From Bacteroidales bacterium (GTDB lineage Bacteria > Bacteroidota > Bacteroidia > Bacteroidales > Bacteroidaceae), in the NCBI GenBank assembly GCA_004554665.1, contig SFKY01000081.1, positions 1 to 10,455 of the forward strand: a DNA stretch of 10,455 nt, read 5' to 3'. Each line of letters starts with the position of its first letter. The first letter of the stretch is position 1. The notes beneath the pieces are model-generated. The model saw only the letters and a list, made by a program, of their open reading frames with translations. It had not been told where the DNA came from and did no database searches. The position numbers and the translations under genes were made by a program. Below are positions 1 to 6,491 of the stretch, in pieces.

Positions 1-2043
1 CAGCAACCACTCTTTGTGGTCCTTGGCATAAAGCGGATCGAAGTTAGTAAAATGCTCCACAGAGTCATCGGCCAATCCGTTACCGCCAAACTCCTTGGCA
101 TCGGTATTGAGCACCACCTCATAAGAGCCGGCAGGCACGATGAAGCCATAATCTGTGAACGATTTGTTGGGCGAGAAATTGAATACAAAAATCAGATCGC
201 CACGCATATAGGCCAGAATCTGGTCGCCATCGTTGTGCCATATCTCACGTACAGCCGTCTTGTTGAAATTCTTCTCACTCTTGATGACACTGAGCATCGC
301 CTTGTCGAAATCGCCGAGATAGTGGTAATCCAGTTCGGGATTGTCCACCAGGTTCCACTGTCTGCGCGCATACTTATGACTCCAGCCATTGCCCTCGCGC
401 GGGAAGTCAATCCATTCGGGATGACCAAACTCATTACCCATAAAGTTGAGATAACCGCCATTGATGGTCGATGCCGTCACCAGACGAATCATCTTGTGCA
501 AGGCGATTCCACGATGCACCATAAAGTTTTCATCACCCTTCTTGAAATGCCAGTACATGTCAGCATCAATCAGACGGAAGATGATGGTCTTATCGCCTAC
601 CAATGCCTGGTCGTGCGACTCACAATAAGAAATGGTCTTCTCGTCTGCACGGCGGTTTTTCACCTCCCAGAATATCGAACTGGGCTTCCAGTCCTCATCT
701 TTCAGTTCCTTGATGGTCTTAATCCAGAAGTCGGGGATATTCATCGCCATCCTGTAGTCGAATCCGTAACCACCATCCTCGTACTTGGCTGCCAGTCCCG
801 GCATACCGCTCACCTCCTCGGCGATGGTGATGGCATGCGGATTCACCTCATGAATGAGTTTGTTGGCCAGTGTGAGATAGCAGATGGCATTGTCGTCTTG
901 ATGACCGTTGAAGTAGTCACCATAATTGGTGAATGCCTCACCCAGTCCATGACTGTAATAGAGCATGGAAGTGACACCATCGAAGCGGAAACCGTCGAAA
1001 TGGAACTCGTTGAGCCAGTATTTGCAGTTGGACAGCAGGAAGTGCATCACCTCATCCTTGCCATAATCGAAGCATAGCGAGTCCCAAGCCGGATGCTCAT
1101 GGCGCTCACCGGGATAGAAATACTGGTTGGGGTCGCCGGCGATGTTGCCCAAGCCCTCCATCTCGTTCTTCACAGCATGAGAGTGCACGATATCCATAAT
1201 GACAGCCACACCGTTCTGGTGTGCCTCGTCTATCAGCGCTTTCAGTTCCTCGGGTGTACCAAACCTGGAAGAGGCTGCAAAAAACGAACTTACATGGTAA
1301 CCGAAGCTGCCATAGTAGGGATGCTCCTGAATGGCCATAATCTGGATACAGTTGTAGCCATCGGCCACCACGCGCGGCAGCACATTGTCCTTAAACTCTG
1401 TGTACGTACCAACCTTCTCCGCATCCTGCCCCATACCGATATGGCACTCATAGATAAAGAGCGGATTGACCTTGGCCTTGAACTTAGTTTTCTTCCACAC
1501 ATAGGGTTGCTCCGGATTCCACACCTGAGCCGAGAAAATCTTGGTCTCGTCGTCCTGAACCACACGGCGTGCCCAGGCAGGGATGCGCTCACCGTCACCA
1601 CCGTTCCAATAGACGTGCATTTTGAACAGGTCGCCATGCTTCAGAGCCTTTTCCGGCAACTTCAGTTCCCAGTTTCCAGTACCCGAAACACGTTTGCAGC
1701 GATATTTCTCCGAATCCTTCCAGTCGCAGAAATCACCCACCAGATAGATATCTGTGGCATTGGGGGCCCACTCACGAAACACCCATCCCCTTGCCGTCTT
1801 ATGCAAACCGAAGTATTCATGACCGTTTGCGAAATCTGCCAGCGACTTCTTGCCGTTGTTGGTGAGTTTGTTCAGTTTCCACTCGACATGGTTATGCCGT
1901 CCACGTATCGCATCCTCGTAGGGAGCCAGATACATATCGTTTTTCACAATGCCAATGTGCTTCGGGGCACAGGCCTTACGGGTCTTAGCCGCCGTCTTAC
2001 CTGTCTCGGCCTTGGCAGCCGATGTTTTTTTAGATGCAACCAT
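1..2043 (-). CDS. glgB: 1,4-alpha-glucan branching enzyme, GH13 subfamily 8 type (C-terminal end cut by window edge)
   Basis: This enzyme would cut alpha-1,4 glucan chains and rejoin them as alpha-1,6 branches during cytoplasmic glycogen synthesis. The start is the ATG at 2043-2041; 681 codons are visible with no stop, so the end lies outside the window. A Lys/Ala-rich N-terminal stretch (about residues 1-30) precedes a CBM48-like domain (about 75-170, with W-x-FREWAPNA). The GH13 barrel follows, with region I DIVHSH (284-289), nucleophile Asp355 in GFRFDGVTSM, acid/base Glu409 in TIAEEVSG, and transition-state Asp478 in ESHDQ. A C-terminal beta domain completes it. The N-terminal pattern (DxYLxPYxxxIRxR) and the catalytic numbering resemble eukaryotic-type branching enzymes rather than E. 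coli GlgB, which is why I call it GH13_8. The family is usually about 670-700 residues, so little should be missing. It is the last visible gene of the MORN-yhcH-glgB unit, 5 nt after the yhcH-like stop. Confidence 0.95.
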   Translation of the reverse strand, partial: MVASKKTSAAKAETGKTAAKTRKACAPKHIGIVKNDMYLAPYEDAIRGRHNHVEWKLNKLTNNGKKSLADFANGHEYFGLHKTARGWVFREWAPNATDIYLVGDFCDWKDSEKYRCKRVSGTGNWELKLPEKALKHGDLFKMHVYWNGGDGERIPAWARRVVQDDETKIFSAQVWNPEQPYVWKKTKFKAKVNPLFIYECHIGMGQDAEKVGTYTEFKDNVLPRVVADGYNCIQIMAIQEHPYYGSFGYHVSSFFAASSRFGTPEELKALIDEAHQNGVAVIMDIVHSHAVKNEMEGLGNIAGDPNQYFYPGERHEHPAWDSLCFDYGKDEVMHFLLSNCKYWLNEFHFDGFRFDGVTSMLYYSHGLGEAFTNYGDYFNGHQDDNAICYLTLANKLIHEVNPHAITIAEEVSGMPGLAAKYEDGGYGFDYRMAMNIPDFWIKTIKELKDEDWKPSSIFWEVKNRRADEKTISYCESHDQALVGDKTIIFRLIDADMYWHFKKGDENFMVHRGIALHKMIRLVTASTINGGYLNFMGNEFGHPEWIDFPREGNGWSHKYARRQWNLVDNPELDYHYLGDFDKAMLSVIKSEKNFNKTAVREIWHNDGDQILAYMRGDLIFVFNFSPNKSFTDYGFIVPAGSYEVVLNTDAKEFGGNGLADDSVEHFTNFDPLYAKDHKEWLL

Positions 2044-2048
2044 AATGC

Positions 2049-2498
2049 TTATGCTTTGATTTTAAAAATTGCCTTTTTCAGTAACTTAGCGTCAGAGATG
2101 AGAGGTGCATGACCCTCCTCGGGGAAAAACACCACAAACATCCCCGGCTCACAAGTGACATAGCCCTGCGGCTCGGCATCGGGCAAGAAACCGATATCGT
2201 CCGTGGCGTTGAAATCTGTTCTCGGCGTGCCGCCTGTCATAGGCAGATAGGCATACGTCTCTTGCGCACTGAGCGGCACCTGCACATCGATCATCAGCTT
2301 GTGATACTCGATCTGTGCCTCTTCGCGCGTGCGTCCGGGCACAGCCTGAATGTTAACAAACAGGTCCTCGCCTTCGATGGGATGGTGTCCCGGCTCCATG
2401 TCTATAAGCGCATTGCCGGCCATGAAGTCGGCCACCCGTGCCAATGCCGGATGGAGCGCCGCATACTTGCTGATATTCTCCAGTCTGTCGATAATCAT
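2049..2498 (-). CDS. YhcH/YjgK/YiaL (NanQ/TabA/EbgC) family protein
   Basis: This is a 149-residue single-domain cupin-like protein, full length for the family. Visible family marks are the N-terminal MIIDRLENIS, the EYHKLMIDVQ motif carrying likely metal ligands Glu64 and His66, a second probable ligand His130 in FFPEEGHAP, and the closing KKAIFKIKA strand. Known members include E. coli YhcH (NanQ, a sialic acid anomerase), TabA (biofilm and toxin-antitoxin linked) and EbgC (beta-galactosidase small subunit). The common theme is a small cytoplasmic metal-binding protein acting on sugars, but the exact substrate cannot be read from this sequence. The start is ATG at 2498-2496. It follows the MORN gene after 24 nt and precedes glgB by 5 nt, so the three are probably co-transcribed. 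Its place beside glgB suggests a carbohydrate role, which is inference. Confidence 0.88.
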   Translation of the reverse strand: MIIDRLENISKYAALHPALARVADFMAGNALIDMEPGHHPIEGEDLFVNIQAVPGRTREEAQIEYHKLMIDVQVPLSAQETYAYLPMTGGTPRTDFNATDDIGFLPDAEPQGYVTCEPGMFVVFFPEEGHAPLISDAKLLKKAIFKIKA

Positions 2499-2522
2499 AC
2501 CGCTCTATATATATTAATGTGT

Positions 2523-3635
2523 CTATTCCTTGAATCTCCTCCCGTTCTCGTAACGGCCTTTGGCTGTAATCTGGCCGTCACGGTTTTTCTCTACAAACCG
2601 GCCATCGCGCAACCCATTGACATACGTGCCTTCAAATCGGGTTCCATCTTTCTCTTCCTCTATGGCCGGCCCGTTGCGCAGGCCGTTCTTATAGCTTCCC
2701 TTGAAGCGCGATCCATTGGCAAAATGGATGATTACCTCGCCATCCAAGTTCCCGTTTTTGAAAGTTCCTTCAAACACATCCCCCGACTTCTTGGTCAGCT
2801 TTCCCTTCCCGTTCTGCCGGTCGGACTCCCAGTTGCCTGCATAGGTATCGCCGTTGGCCCAATAAAACGTGCCGTAACCGCTTTTCTCGCCGTTCTGGAA
2901 ATGGCCGACATACTTGTCTCCGTTGGCATGCTTGAAGATACCCTCTCCCGTGCGCTCTCCTTCCACATAGCTGCCTTCATAGTAGTCGCCGTTCTGGAAC
3001 TTGTAGATACCCTTGCCGTTTTGTATATCGTCTTTCCATTCACCCACATACACATCTCCATCAGCATACTTGAAAGTACCCTTGCCAGCGCGCTGGTTGT
3101 CCAGCCATCCTCCCTCGTAGGTGGTGCCGTCTCCCCAGTCGAAGAAGCCCTTGCCCGATTTCTTGTCCGCTTGCCAGTTGCCGTTATAGTAAGCACCGTT
3201 GGCAAAGGTATATTTGCCCTTCCCCTGACGCTTGTCCTTATACCAGTTGCCTTCGTACTTGTCGCCGTTGTAATAATGCATGACACCATAGCCTTGCTGT
3301 TCGTCACGGAACCACAGTCCGACATACTTGTTGTTCGTTAGGAAATAATAAGTTCCCTTGCCATGCTGCTGGTCCTGAAACCACTGGCCTTCGTATTTCT
3401 CTCCGTCAGAGAAAGCATAGACACCATAGCCTTGGCGTTTTCCCTTCACATACTCGCCATCGTATGTGTCACCGTTCTTATAGACTGTATGGCCCTTGCC
3501 GTGCGGCTTTCCTCCCATCATCTCGCCCTTGTACTGTCCTCCGTCTCCTGTCGTGCACGATCCCAAAGATATTTTTTGCGCCCACACACCCATTGGAATA
3601 AGCCAGAGAACGATTGATAATATTTTATGATTCAC
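2523..3635 (-). CDS. Secreted MORN-repeat protein (14 tandem 23-residue units)
   Basis: The protein has 370 residues. Residues 1-19 form a Sec signal peptide (hydrophobic core ILSIVLWLIPMG, likely cleavage VWA|Q). Nearly all the rest (34-355) is fourteen head-to-tail MORN units of exactly 23 residues with the pattern xYxGxWxxxxxxGxGxxxxxNGD. A partial fifteenth unit follows (356-370). The only non-repeat part of the mature chain is about 14 residues at its start. MORN arrays form elongated beta-hairpin sheets and usually bind lipids, proteins or themselves. The substrate here is unknown and no enzymatic domain is present. The start is GTG at 3635-3633: no in-frame ATG lies nearby upstream, and the next internal Met (residue 15) would destroy the signal peptide. 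The gene heads the MORN-yhcH-glgB unit, from a promoter about 30 nt upstream. The mature protein should be periplasmic or surface-exposed, unlike its cytoplasmic operon partners. Cys27 is not in a lipobox, so I do not call it a lipoprotein. Confidence 0.9.
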   Translation of the reverse strand: MNHKILSIVLWLIPMGVWAQKISLGSCTTGDGGQYKGEMMGGKPHGKGHTVYKNGDTYDGEYVKGKRQGYGVYAFSDGEKYEGQWFQDQQHGKGTYYFLTNNKYVGLWFRDEQQGYGVMHYYNGDKYEGNWYKDKRQGKGKYTFANGAYYNGNWQADKKSGKGFFDWGDGTTYEGGWLDNQRAGKGTFKYADGDVYVGEWKDDIQNGKGIYKFQNGDYYEGSYVEGERTGEGIFKHANGDKYVGHFQNGEKSGYGTFYWANGDTYAGNWESDRQNGKGKLTKKSGDVFEGTFKNGNLDGEVIIHFANGSRFKGSYKNGLRNGPAIEEEKDGTRFEGTYVNGLRDGRFVEKNRDGQITAKGRYENGRRFKE

Positions 3636-3663
3636 AATGGTTACTTTTAGCTATTTATCGTCC

Positions 3664-3695
3664 CAAAATTAGCAAAAAACGATGAGATTGCAAAA
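3664..3695 (-). promoter_or_regulatory. Bacteroidota-type promoter for the MORN-yhcH-glgB unit
   Basis: Read on the minus strand, the -7 box TAATTTTG (3671-3664) matches TAnnTTTG exactly. A TTTTG (3695-3691) sits 19 nt upstream, the expected place for the -33 TTTG element. Transcription would start near 3658, giving a leader of about 23 nt to the GTG start. This is the only promoter here with both elements at ideal spacing. Confidence 0.75.
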
Positions 3696-3825
3696 TTTAT
3701 TGGTAAAAATCGGCAAGACCAAGTCAAAAATAAGAGTTTTGTCCTACAGTCATACAAACCACAACACACCTGACAAGGGCTACAGGCACCATTGTTGCTC
3801 TTACTGCAAGGAGTGAAAACACGAC

Positions 3826-3868
3826 AAAAAAAGTCCCTGACTGTACGGAAGACATACAGCCAGAGACT
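3826..3868 (-). terminator. Intrinsic terminator of the OmpA-family gene
   Basis: On the minus strand, 25 nt past the stop codon, a 14-bp stem (arms 3868-3855 and 3845-3832, two G-T wobbles) closes a 9-nt loop. A run of seven T follows (3832-3826). The T run exists only on the minus-strand side, so it ends transcription of the OmpA-family gene. It insulates that gene from the MORN operon promoter about 130 nt further along. The remaining bases up to that promoter (3696-3825) show nothing else I can support. Confidence 0.85.
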
Positions 3869-3893
3869 ATGATTATAAAAAGGATAGATAAAC

Positions 3894-5009
3894 TTACTCA
3901 GCTACACACACGCTTACGCGATTCTCCTCCTTTGTGCCGAAGGGCTGGACGGTATCGCCCTTGAAATCTATGCTGATACGGTCGGCAGCAATGCCCTTGT
4001 TCTTCAACGCCAAGGCCACGCTGTTGGCACGACGCTGCGAGATGCGGCGGTTGATAGAAGCATTACCGGTCTGCTTGTCTGCAAAGCCTGTAATGGCCAC
4101 CTTGGCATCGGGATGCTCGTTGAGGTAGCGTACCAACTCCTCTACCTTGACCTGCTCCTTGGCGCGAATCTTGCTCGAATTGATCAGGAAGAAGATGTTT
4201 TTCTGGAGCGGCTCCACTTTGGCCACTACGGGTGCAGGAGCAGGTGCAGGCTCTTCCTTCACGACAGGTGCCGGAGCCGGAGCAGGTGCTGGTGCTGGAG
4301 CCGGCTCTTGGTACACAGGTGCCGGTTTCTTATGCGACTTACCAAGTTTGATGGTGAAACCTGCCAAGGCGTTAAACTGCCAGTCGGCATTGCCGGCCTT
4401 CTTCGAGTTGTACTTGTCGGAGAGCACATTGCCGTTCACCTCGACATTGAAGTACACCTTCTTGCTCAGCTTGATGTTGGCTCCCACGCCGGCACGGCCT
4501 ACCACATTCACCTTGTTGTTGTCCCAATAATACTGCAGGTTGTAACCCGCTTTCACCAGGTCGCCAGCCTCGTCATTGTTGAACGCTCCATTCACGCCGA
4601 CGCCGGCAAACATATAGGCGTTGAACACCCGTTGTGGATTGTAACGGCACAACAGGCTGCTGATATCAAGCGTCAGGTCTACATTACCTTGCACATAATT
4701 GTACTTGTAAACGGTTTTGGGAGATGCCCACGCGCCTTTGGCTTCCCAACCGGAAGCGCCAAAGCGCAATCCGAGCAGCGGAGAGAAACGGTAACCGAAA
4801 TTGACCGCTGCCGCCGGTGAGATAAGATCACCAAACGATGCCTCGCCCACTGTGTGCGACGCACCTGCCTGGAGCTGCATATACCAATGCGGTGCAAAAG
4901 CACCCTTACCCTCATTGTTAGTTTGCTGTGTCTCATAGCCACTCTGTGCTACCGCTGCAACCGTGCTCAGTCCGAGCAGAATTGCGACAAAACTTCTTTT
5001 GATTGTCAT
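3894..5009 (-). CDS. OmpA-family outer membrane protein (beta-barrel plus peptidoglycan-binding domain)
   Basis: This 371-residue envelope protein has a Sec signal peptide (1-21, AVA|Q). An N-terminal region (about 40-222) of alternating aromatic/glycine strands is typical of an eight-stranded outer membrane barrel. A Pro/Ala linker follows (about 229-262, mostly PA dipeptides). The C-terminal OmpA-like domain (about 268-370) keeps the motif N-x-x-I-S-x-x-R-A (320-328), with Asp311 and Arg327 at the positions that bind diaminopimelate of peptidoglycan in studied OmpA domains. The expected role is anchoring the outer membrane to the cell wall, as for the abundant OmpA-like proteins of Bacteroidota. 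The start is the ATG just before the signal peptide. It has its own -7 box and a strong terminator, so it is probably monocistronic. The linker DNA (4224-4325) is low-complexity and could vary in length between strains. Confidence 0.92.
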   Translation of the reverse strand: MTIKRSFVAILLGLSTVAAVAQSGYETQQTNNEGKGAFAPHWYMQLQAGASHTVGEASFGDLISPAAAVNFGYRFSPLLGLRFGASGWEAKGAWASPKTVYKYNYVQGNVDLTLDISSLLCRYNPQRVFNAYMFAGVGVNGAFNNDEAGDLVKAGYNLQYYWDNNKVNVVGRAGVGANIKLSKKVYFNVEVNGNVLSDKYNSKKAGNADWQFNALAGFTIKLGKSHKKPAPVYQEPAPAPAPAPAPAPVVKEEPAPAPAPVVAKVEPLQKNIFFLINSSKIRAKEQVKVEELVRYLNEHPDAKVAITGFADKQTGNASINRRISQRRANSVALALKNKGIAADRISIDFKGDTVQPFGTKEENRVSVCVAE

Positions 5010-5058
5010 AATTATTTGTTTTAGTGTATGAATTTGTTCCTATGTAAATTAGTGACCA

Positions 5059-5066
5059 CAAAGATA
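5059..5066 (-). promoter_or_regulatory. -7 box of the OmpA-family gene promoter
   Basis: On the minus strand TATCTTTG matches TAnnTTTG exactly and lies about 50 nt before the ATG at 5009. The predicted start of transcription is near 5053, giving a leader of about 44 nt. No TTTG is found at 19-21 nt upstream; the nearest T-rich TTTTTG is 24 nt away, so the -33 element is weak or absent. Confidence 0.6.
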
Positions 5067-5176
5067 GCAATTATATCTTTATCCACCTCACAAAAAGCCT
5101 ATTTTTTTGCATGGAGATACACATTTTTGAACTTTTCGGGATGATACAGCACCTGAATATAGGCAAAACATCCTCC

Positions 5177-5213
5177 CAGATGCCACAGACCGCCCCCTCA
5201 TACATGGCATCTG
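5177..5213. repeat. 9-bp perfect inverted repeat beside the tandem array
   Basis: CAGATGCCA (5177-5185) and its reverse complement (5205-5213) are separated by 19 nt. The right arm ends five bases before the first 22-bp repeat unit. It may be part of the same element or a separate regulator site; the sequence does not decide. Confidence 0.55.
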
Positions 5214-5218
5214 AAGAC

Positions 5219-5284
5219 CGTACGGCAGTTGCCATTCGGTCGTACGGCAGTTGGAGTACGCCCGTACGGCAGTTGCGATACGCG
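5219..5284 (+). repeat. Three tandem 22-bp units with a 13-bp invariant core
   Basis: The core CGTACGGCAGTTG occurs at 5219-5231, 5241-5253 and 5263-5275, exactly 22 bp apart. Each core is followed by a 9-nt tail that differs between copies (copies 2 and 3 share TACGC). The core starts with the palindrome CGTACG. The layout, constant core and variable tail, is not that of a CRISPR array: the tails are far too short and there are no cas genes. Confidence 0.85.
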
Positions 5285-5304
5285 CGTACTCCAACTGCCG
5301 TACG
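5241..5304. repeat. Long hairpin/cruciform formed by unit 2 and an inverted fourth copy
   Basis: Bases 5285-5304 are the perfect reverse complement of 5241-5260, so an inverted copy of unit 2 closes the array. Pairing continues inward (5261 with 5284, mismatch at 5262/5283, then 5263-5266 with 5279-5282). This gives 25 of 26 pairs around a 12-nt loop taken from unit 3. No T run follows on either strand, so it does not look like a simple terminator. It resembles a REP-like or miniature palindromic element, which is inference. Confidence 0.85.
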
Positions 5305-5403
5305 GTGTCCTGACGACACCTATACCGCTGGCAGTCAGCACTCCCCGAAAAAGCGTGCGCAACCAAGGGGACAATATATAAAAAAGGAATGAAAAAAAAT
5401 AGG

Positions 5404-5443
5404 TAAATTTGCTTGCATCTTCCGCCCAAAAAGCGTAATTTTG
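5404..5443 (+). promoter_or_regulatory. Promoter region of the HU/SPOR-FHA unit (two candidate -7 boxes)
   Basis: Two exact TAnnTTTG boxes precede the start: TAAATTTG (5404-5411) and TAATTTTG (5436-5443). The second has a TTG (5413-5415) 20 nt upstream, a fair -33 element, while the first has none in an A-rich stretch. Using the second would start transcription at about the ATG at 5448, giving a leaderless or nearly leaderless mRNA. Using the first would give a leader of about 30 nt. Confidence 0.6.
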
Positions 5444-5447
5444 CAGT

Positions 5448-6491
5448 ATGATTGAATTGGAAAGGCATATCGAAATCCTCCTTTTGAGCAACGATTGTGT
5501 GATAGTCCCCAATTTTGGAGGCTTCATGGCTCATCATGTAGAGGCACGATACGACGACAAGGACGGATCGTTCTTGCCGCCGCAACGCACTTTAGGATTC
5601 AATCCGCAGCTTGTCCTCAACGATTCACTCTTGGCACAGTCGTACATCGAGGCCTATGACATCAGCTATCCCGAGGCCATCAGACGCATCAACGATGAAG
5701 TGAGGGAACTTCGCCAACACATTGAGAACAAGGGATTTTACGAGTTCAACGATTTGGGCGTCATTTCCATCAACGATGACGGGAAGTACGAGTTTGAGCC
5801 CTGCGAGGCAGGCATCCTCACGCCAGAACTTTATGGTCTCAGCTCGTTTGAGATGGCACCGCTGCAAGAGGCTGCGCCTGCCGTGGAACTGAAAACACGC
5901 CCCGCGAAAGCCAACCGTACGGGAACCGAAGAGAGACCAAGGCTTACGTCCAACATCTTCGTCCCCGATTCCGATTCCCACAGCGCCAGGACGATTCCCA
6001 TCACCACCCTACGCAATGTGGCCGTGGCCTGCATCGCCGTATTGGCCTTCCTGCTCTTCCCGTCTCCCGTGGGCAACGGCGGGAGTACGCTCACCCAGAG
6101 CATGATCGATACCGGGATGCTCTACCGCATCCTCCCCAAGGGTGCCGTGCAAGGCACTGCCGACCTGAAAAAGGCGATTGCCGTCAAAGACACGCTCAAG
6201 GCTGCCTCCGAGGTGCCTGCAGCCATAACGGCCGACACACAGGAAAGCATGCCACAGCCGTTTTACAGCGTCGTGCTGTGCAGCCGTGTCACCAAACGCA
6301 ACGCACAGGCCTTCGCAGACCAGTTGCATCGCAATGGCTACGATGAGGCCGAGGTACATTGCAGCGGCAAGTACACACGGGTAATCTACGGCCGGTACGA
6401 GACCGAAGCCGAGGCTTACCGGATGATGCAGCGCCTGCATGCCAAAGAGGAGTTCAAGGACTGCTGGGTAACCAAACTGAAAGGAAAATGA
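5448..6491 (+). CDS. HU-CCDC81-like/SPOR membrane protein
   Basis: The protein has 347 residues. The first about 135 residues form two HU/IHF-fold domains of the CCDC81-like bacterial type; the first carries the family's opening pattern of HIEILLL followed by DCVIVPNFGGF, and the second runs from about 70 to 135. A polar linker leads to one membrane helix (about 188-206, VAVACIAVLAFLLF). The C-terminal SPOR domain (271-345, opening with FYSVVLCSRV) in other proteins binds peptidoglycan strands stripped of peptides at the division site. The predicted topology is HU domains in the cytoplasm and SPOR in the periplasm. Such a protein could connect DNA or a cytoplasmic partner with the dividing wall, a proposal from the architecture rather than proof. 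The start is well placed because the family begins only a few residues before the HIE motif. Its stop overlaps the next gene's start (ATGA), so the two are translationally coupled. Confidence 0.88.
   Translation: MIELERHIEILLLSNDCVIVPNFGGFMAHHVEARYDDKDGSFLPPQRTLGFNPQLVLNDSLLAQSYIEAYDISYPEAIRRINDEVRELRQHIENKGFYEFNDLGVISINDDGKYEFEPCEAGILTPELYGLSSFEMAPLQEAAPAVELKTRPAKANRTGTEERPRLTSNIFVPDSDSHSARTIPITTLRNVAVACIAVLAFLLFPSPVGNGGSTLTQSMIDTGMLYRILPKGAVQGTADLKKAIAVKDTLKAASEVPAAITADTQESMPQPFYSVVLCSRVTKRNAQAFADQLHRNGYDEAEVHCSGKYTRVIYGRYETEAEAYRMMQRLHAKEEFKDCWVTKLKGK

Larger units (their letters stand above)
5067..5447. other. Divergent intergenic region without a credible gene
   Basis: About 380 bases separate the OmpA-family gene (leftward) from the HU/SPOR gene (rightward). 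AT-rich ends carry the promoter boxes of both genes. The centre (about 5177-5320) is GC-rich, palindromic and repetitive, described in separate entries. Short open frames crossing the repeats encode only repeat-derived peptides with no domain resemblance, so I call none of them. I see no tRNA, riboswitch or terminator-like hairpin with a T run here. Confidence 0.7.

Noticed and set aside
16..2112. Two long plus-strand open frames (353 and 339 codons) opposite the branching enzyme
   Set aside because: They lie wholly antisense to a gene with clear catalytic motifs, show no recognisable domain, and reflect codon bias of the true strand.
2109..3341. A 410-codon plus-strand open frame with hydrophobic stretches
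   Set aside because: It is antisense to the MORN repeats; its apparent periodic hydrophobicity is the mirror of the 23-residue repeat.
3722..3817. A 22-codon minus-strand open frame between the OmpA-family terminator and the MORN promoter
   Set aside because: Very short, no ribosome site or promoter box, and no recognisable peptide features.
4113..4820. Plus-strand open frames opposite the OmpA-family gene, one with a Gly/Ala repeat
   Set aside because: They are the reverse reading of the barrel and Pro/Ala linker codons, with no independent support.
5219..5304. Possible CRISPR array
   Set aside because: Repeats are 13-bp cores with 9-nt tails at a 22-bp period, one copy is inverted, and there are no cas genes; real spacers would be about 30 nt.
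5241..5304. Bidirectional terminator
   Set aside because: The hairpin is strong but no T run follows on either strand, and it lies upstream of two divergent genes where no transcript is expected to end.
5088..5585. Short open frames on both strands over the palindromic array
   Set aside because: Their peptides are dominated by translated repeat units, they overlap promoter elements and the HU gene, and no domain is recognisable.
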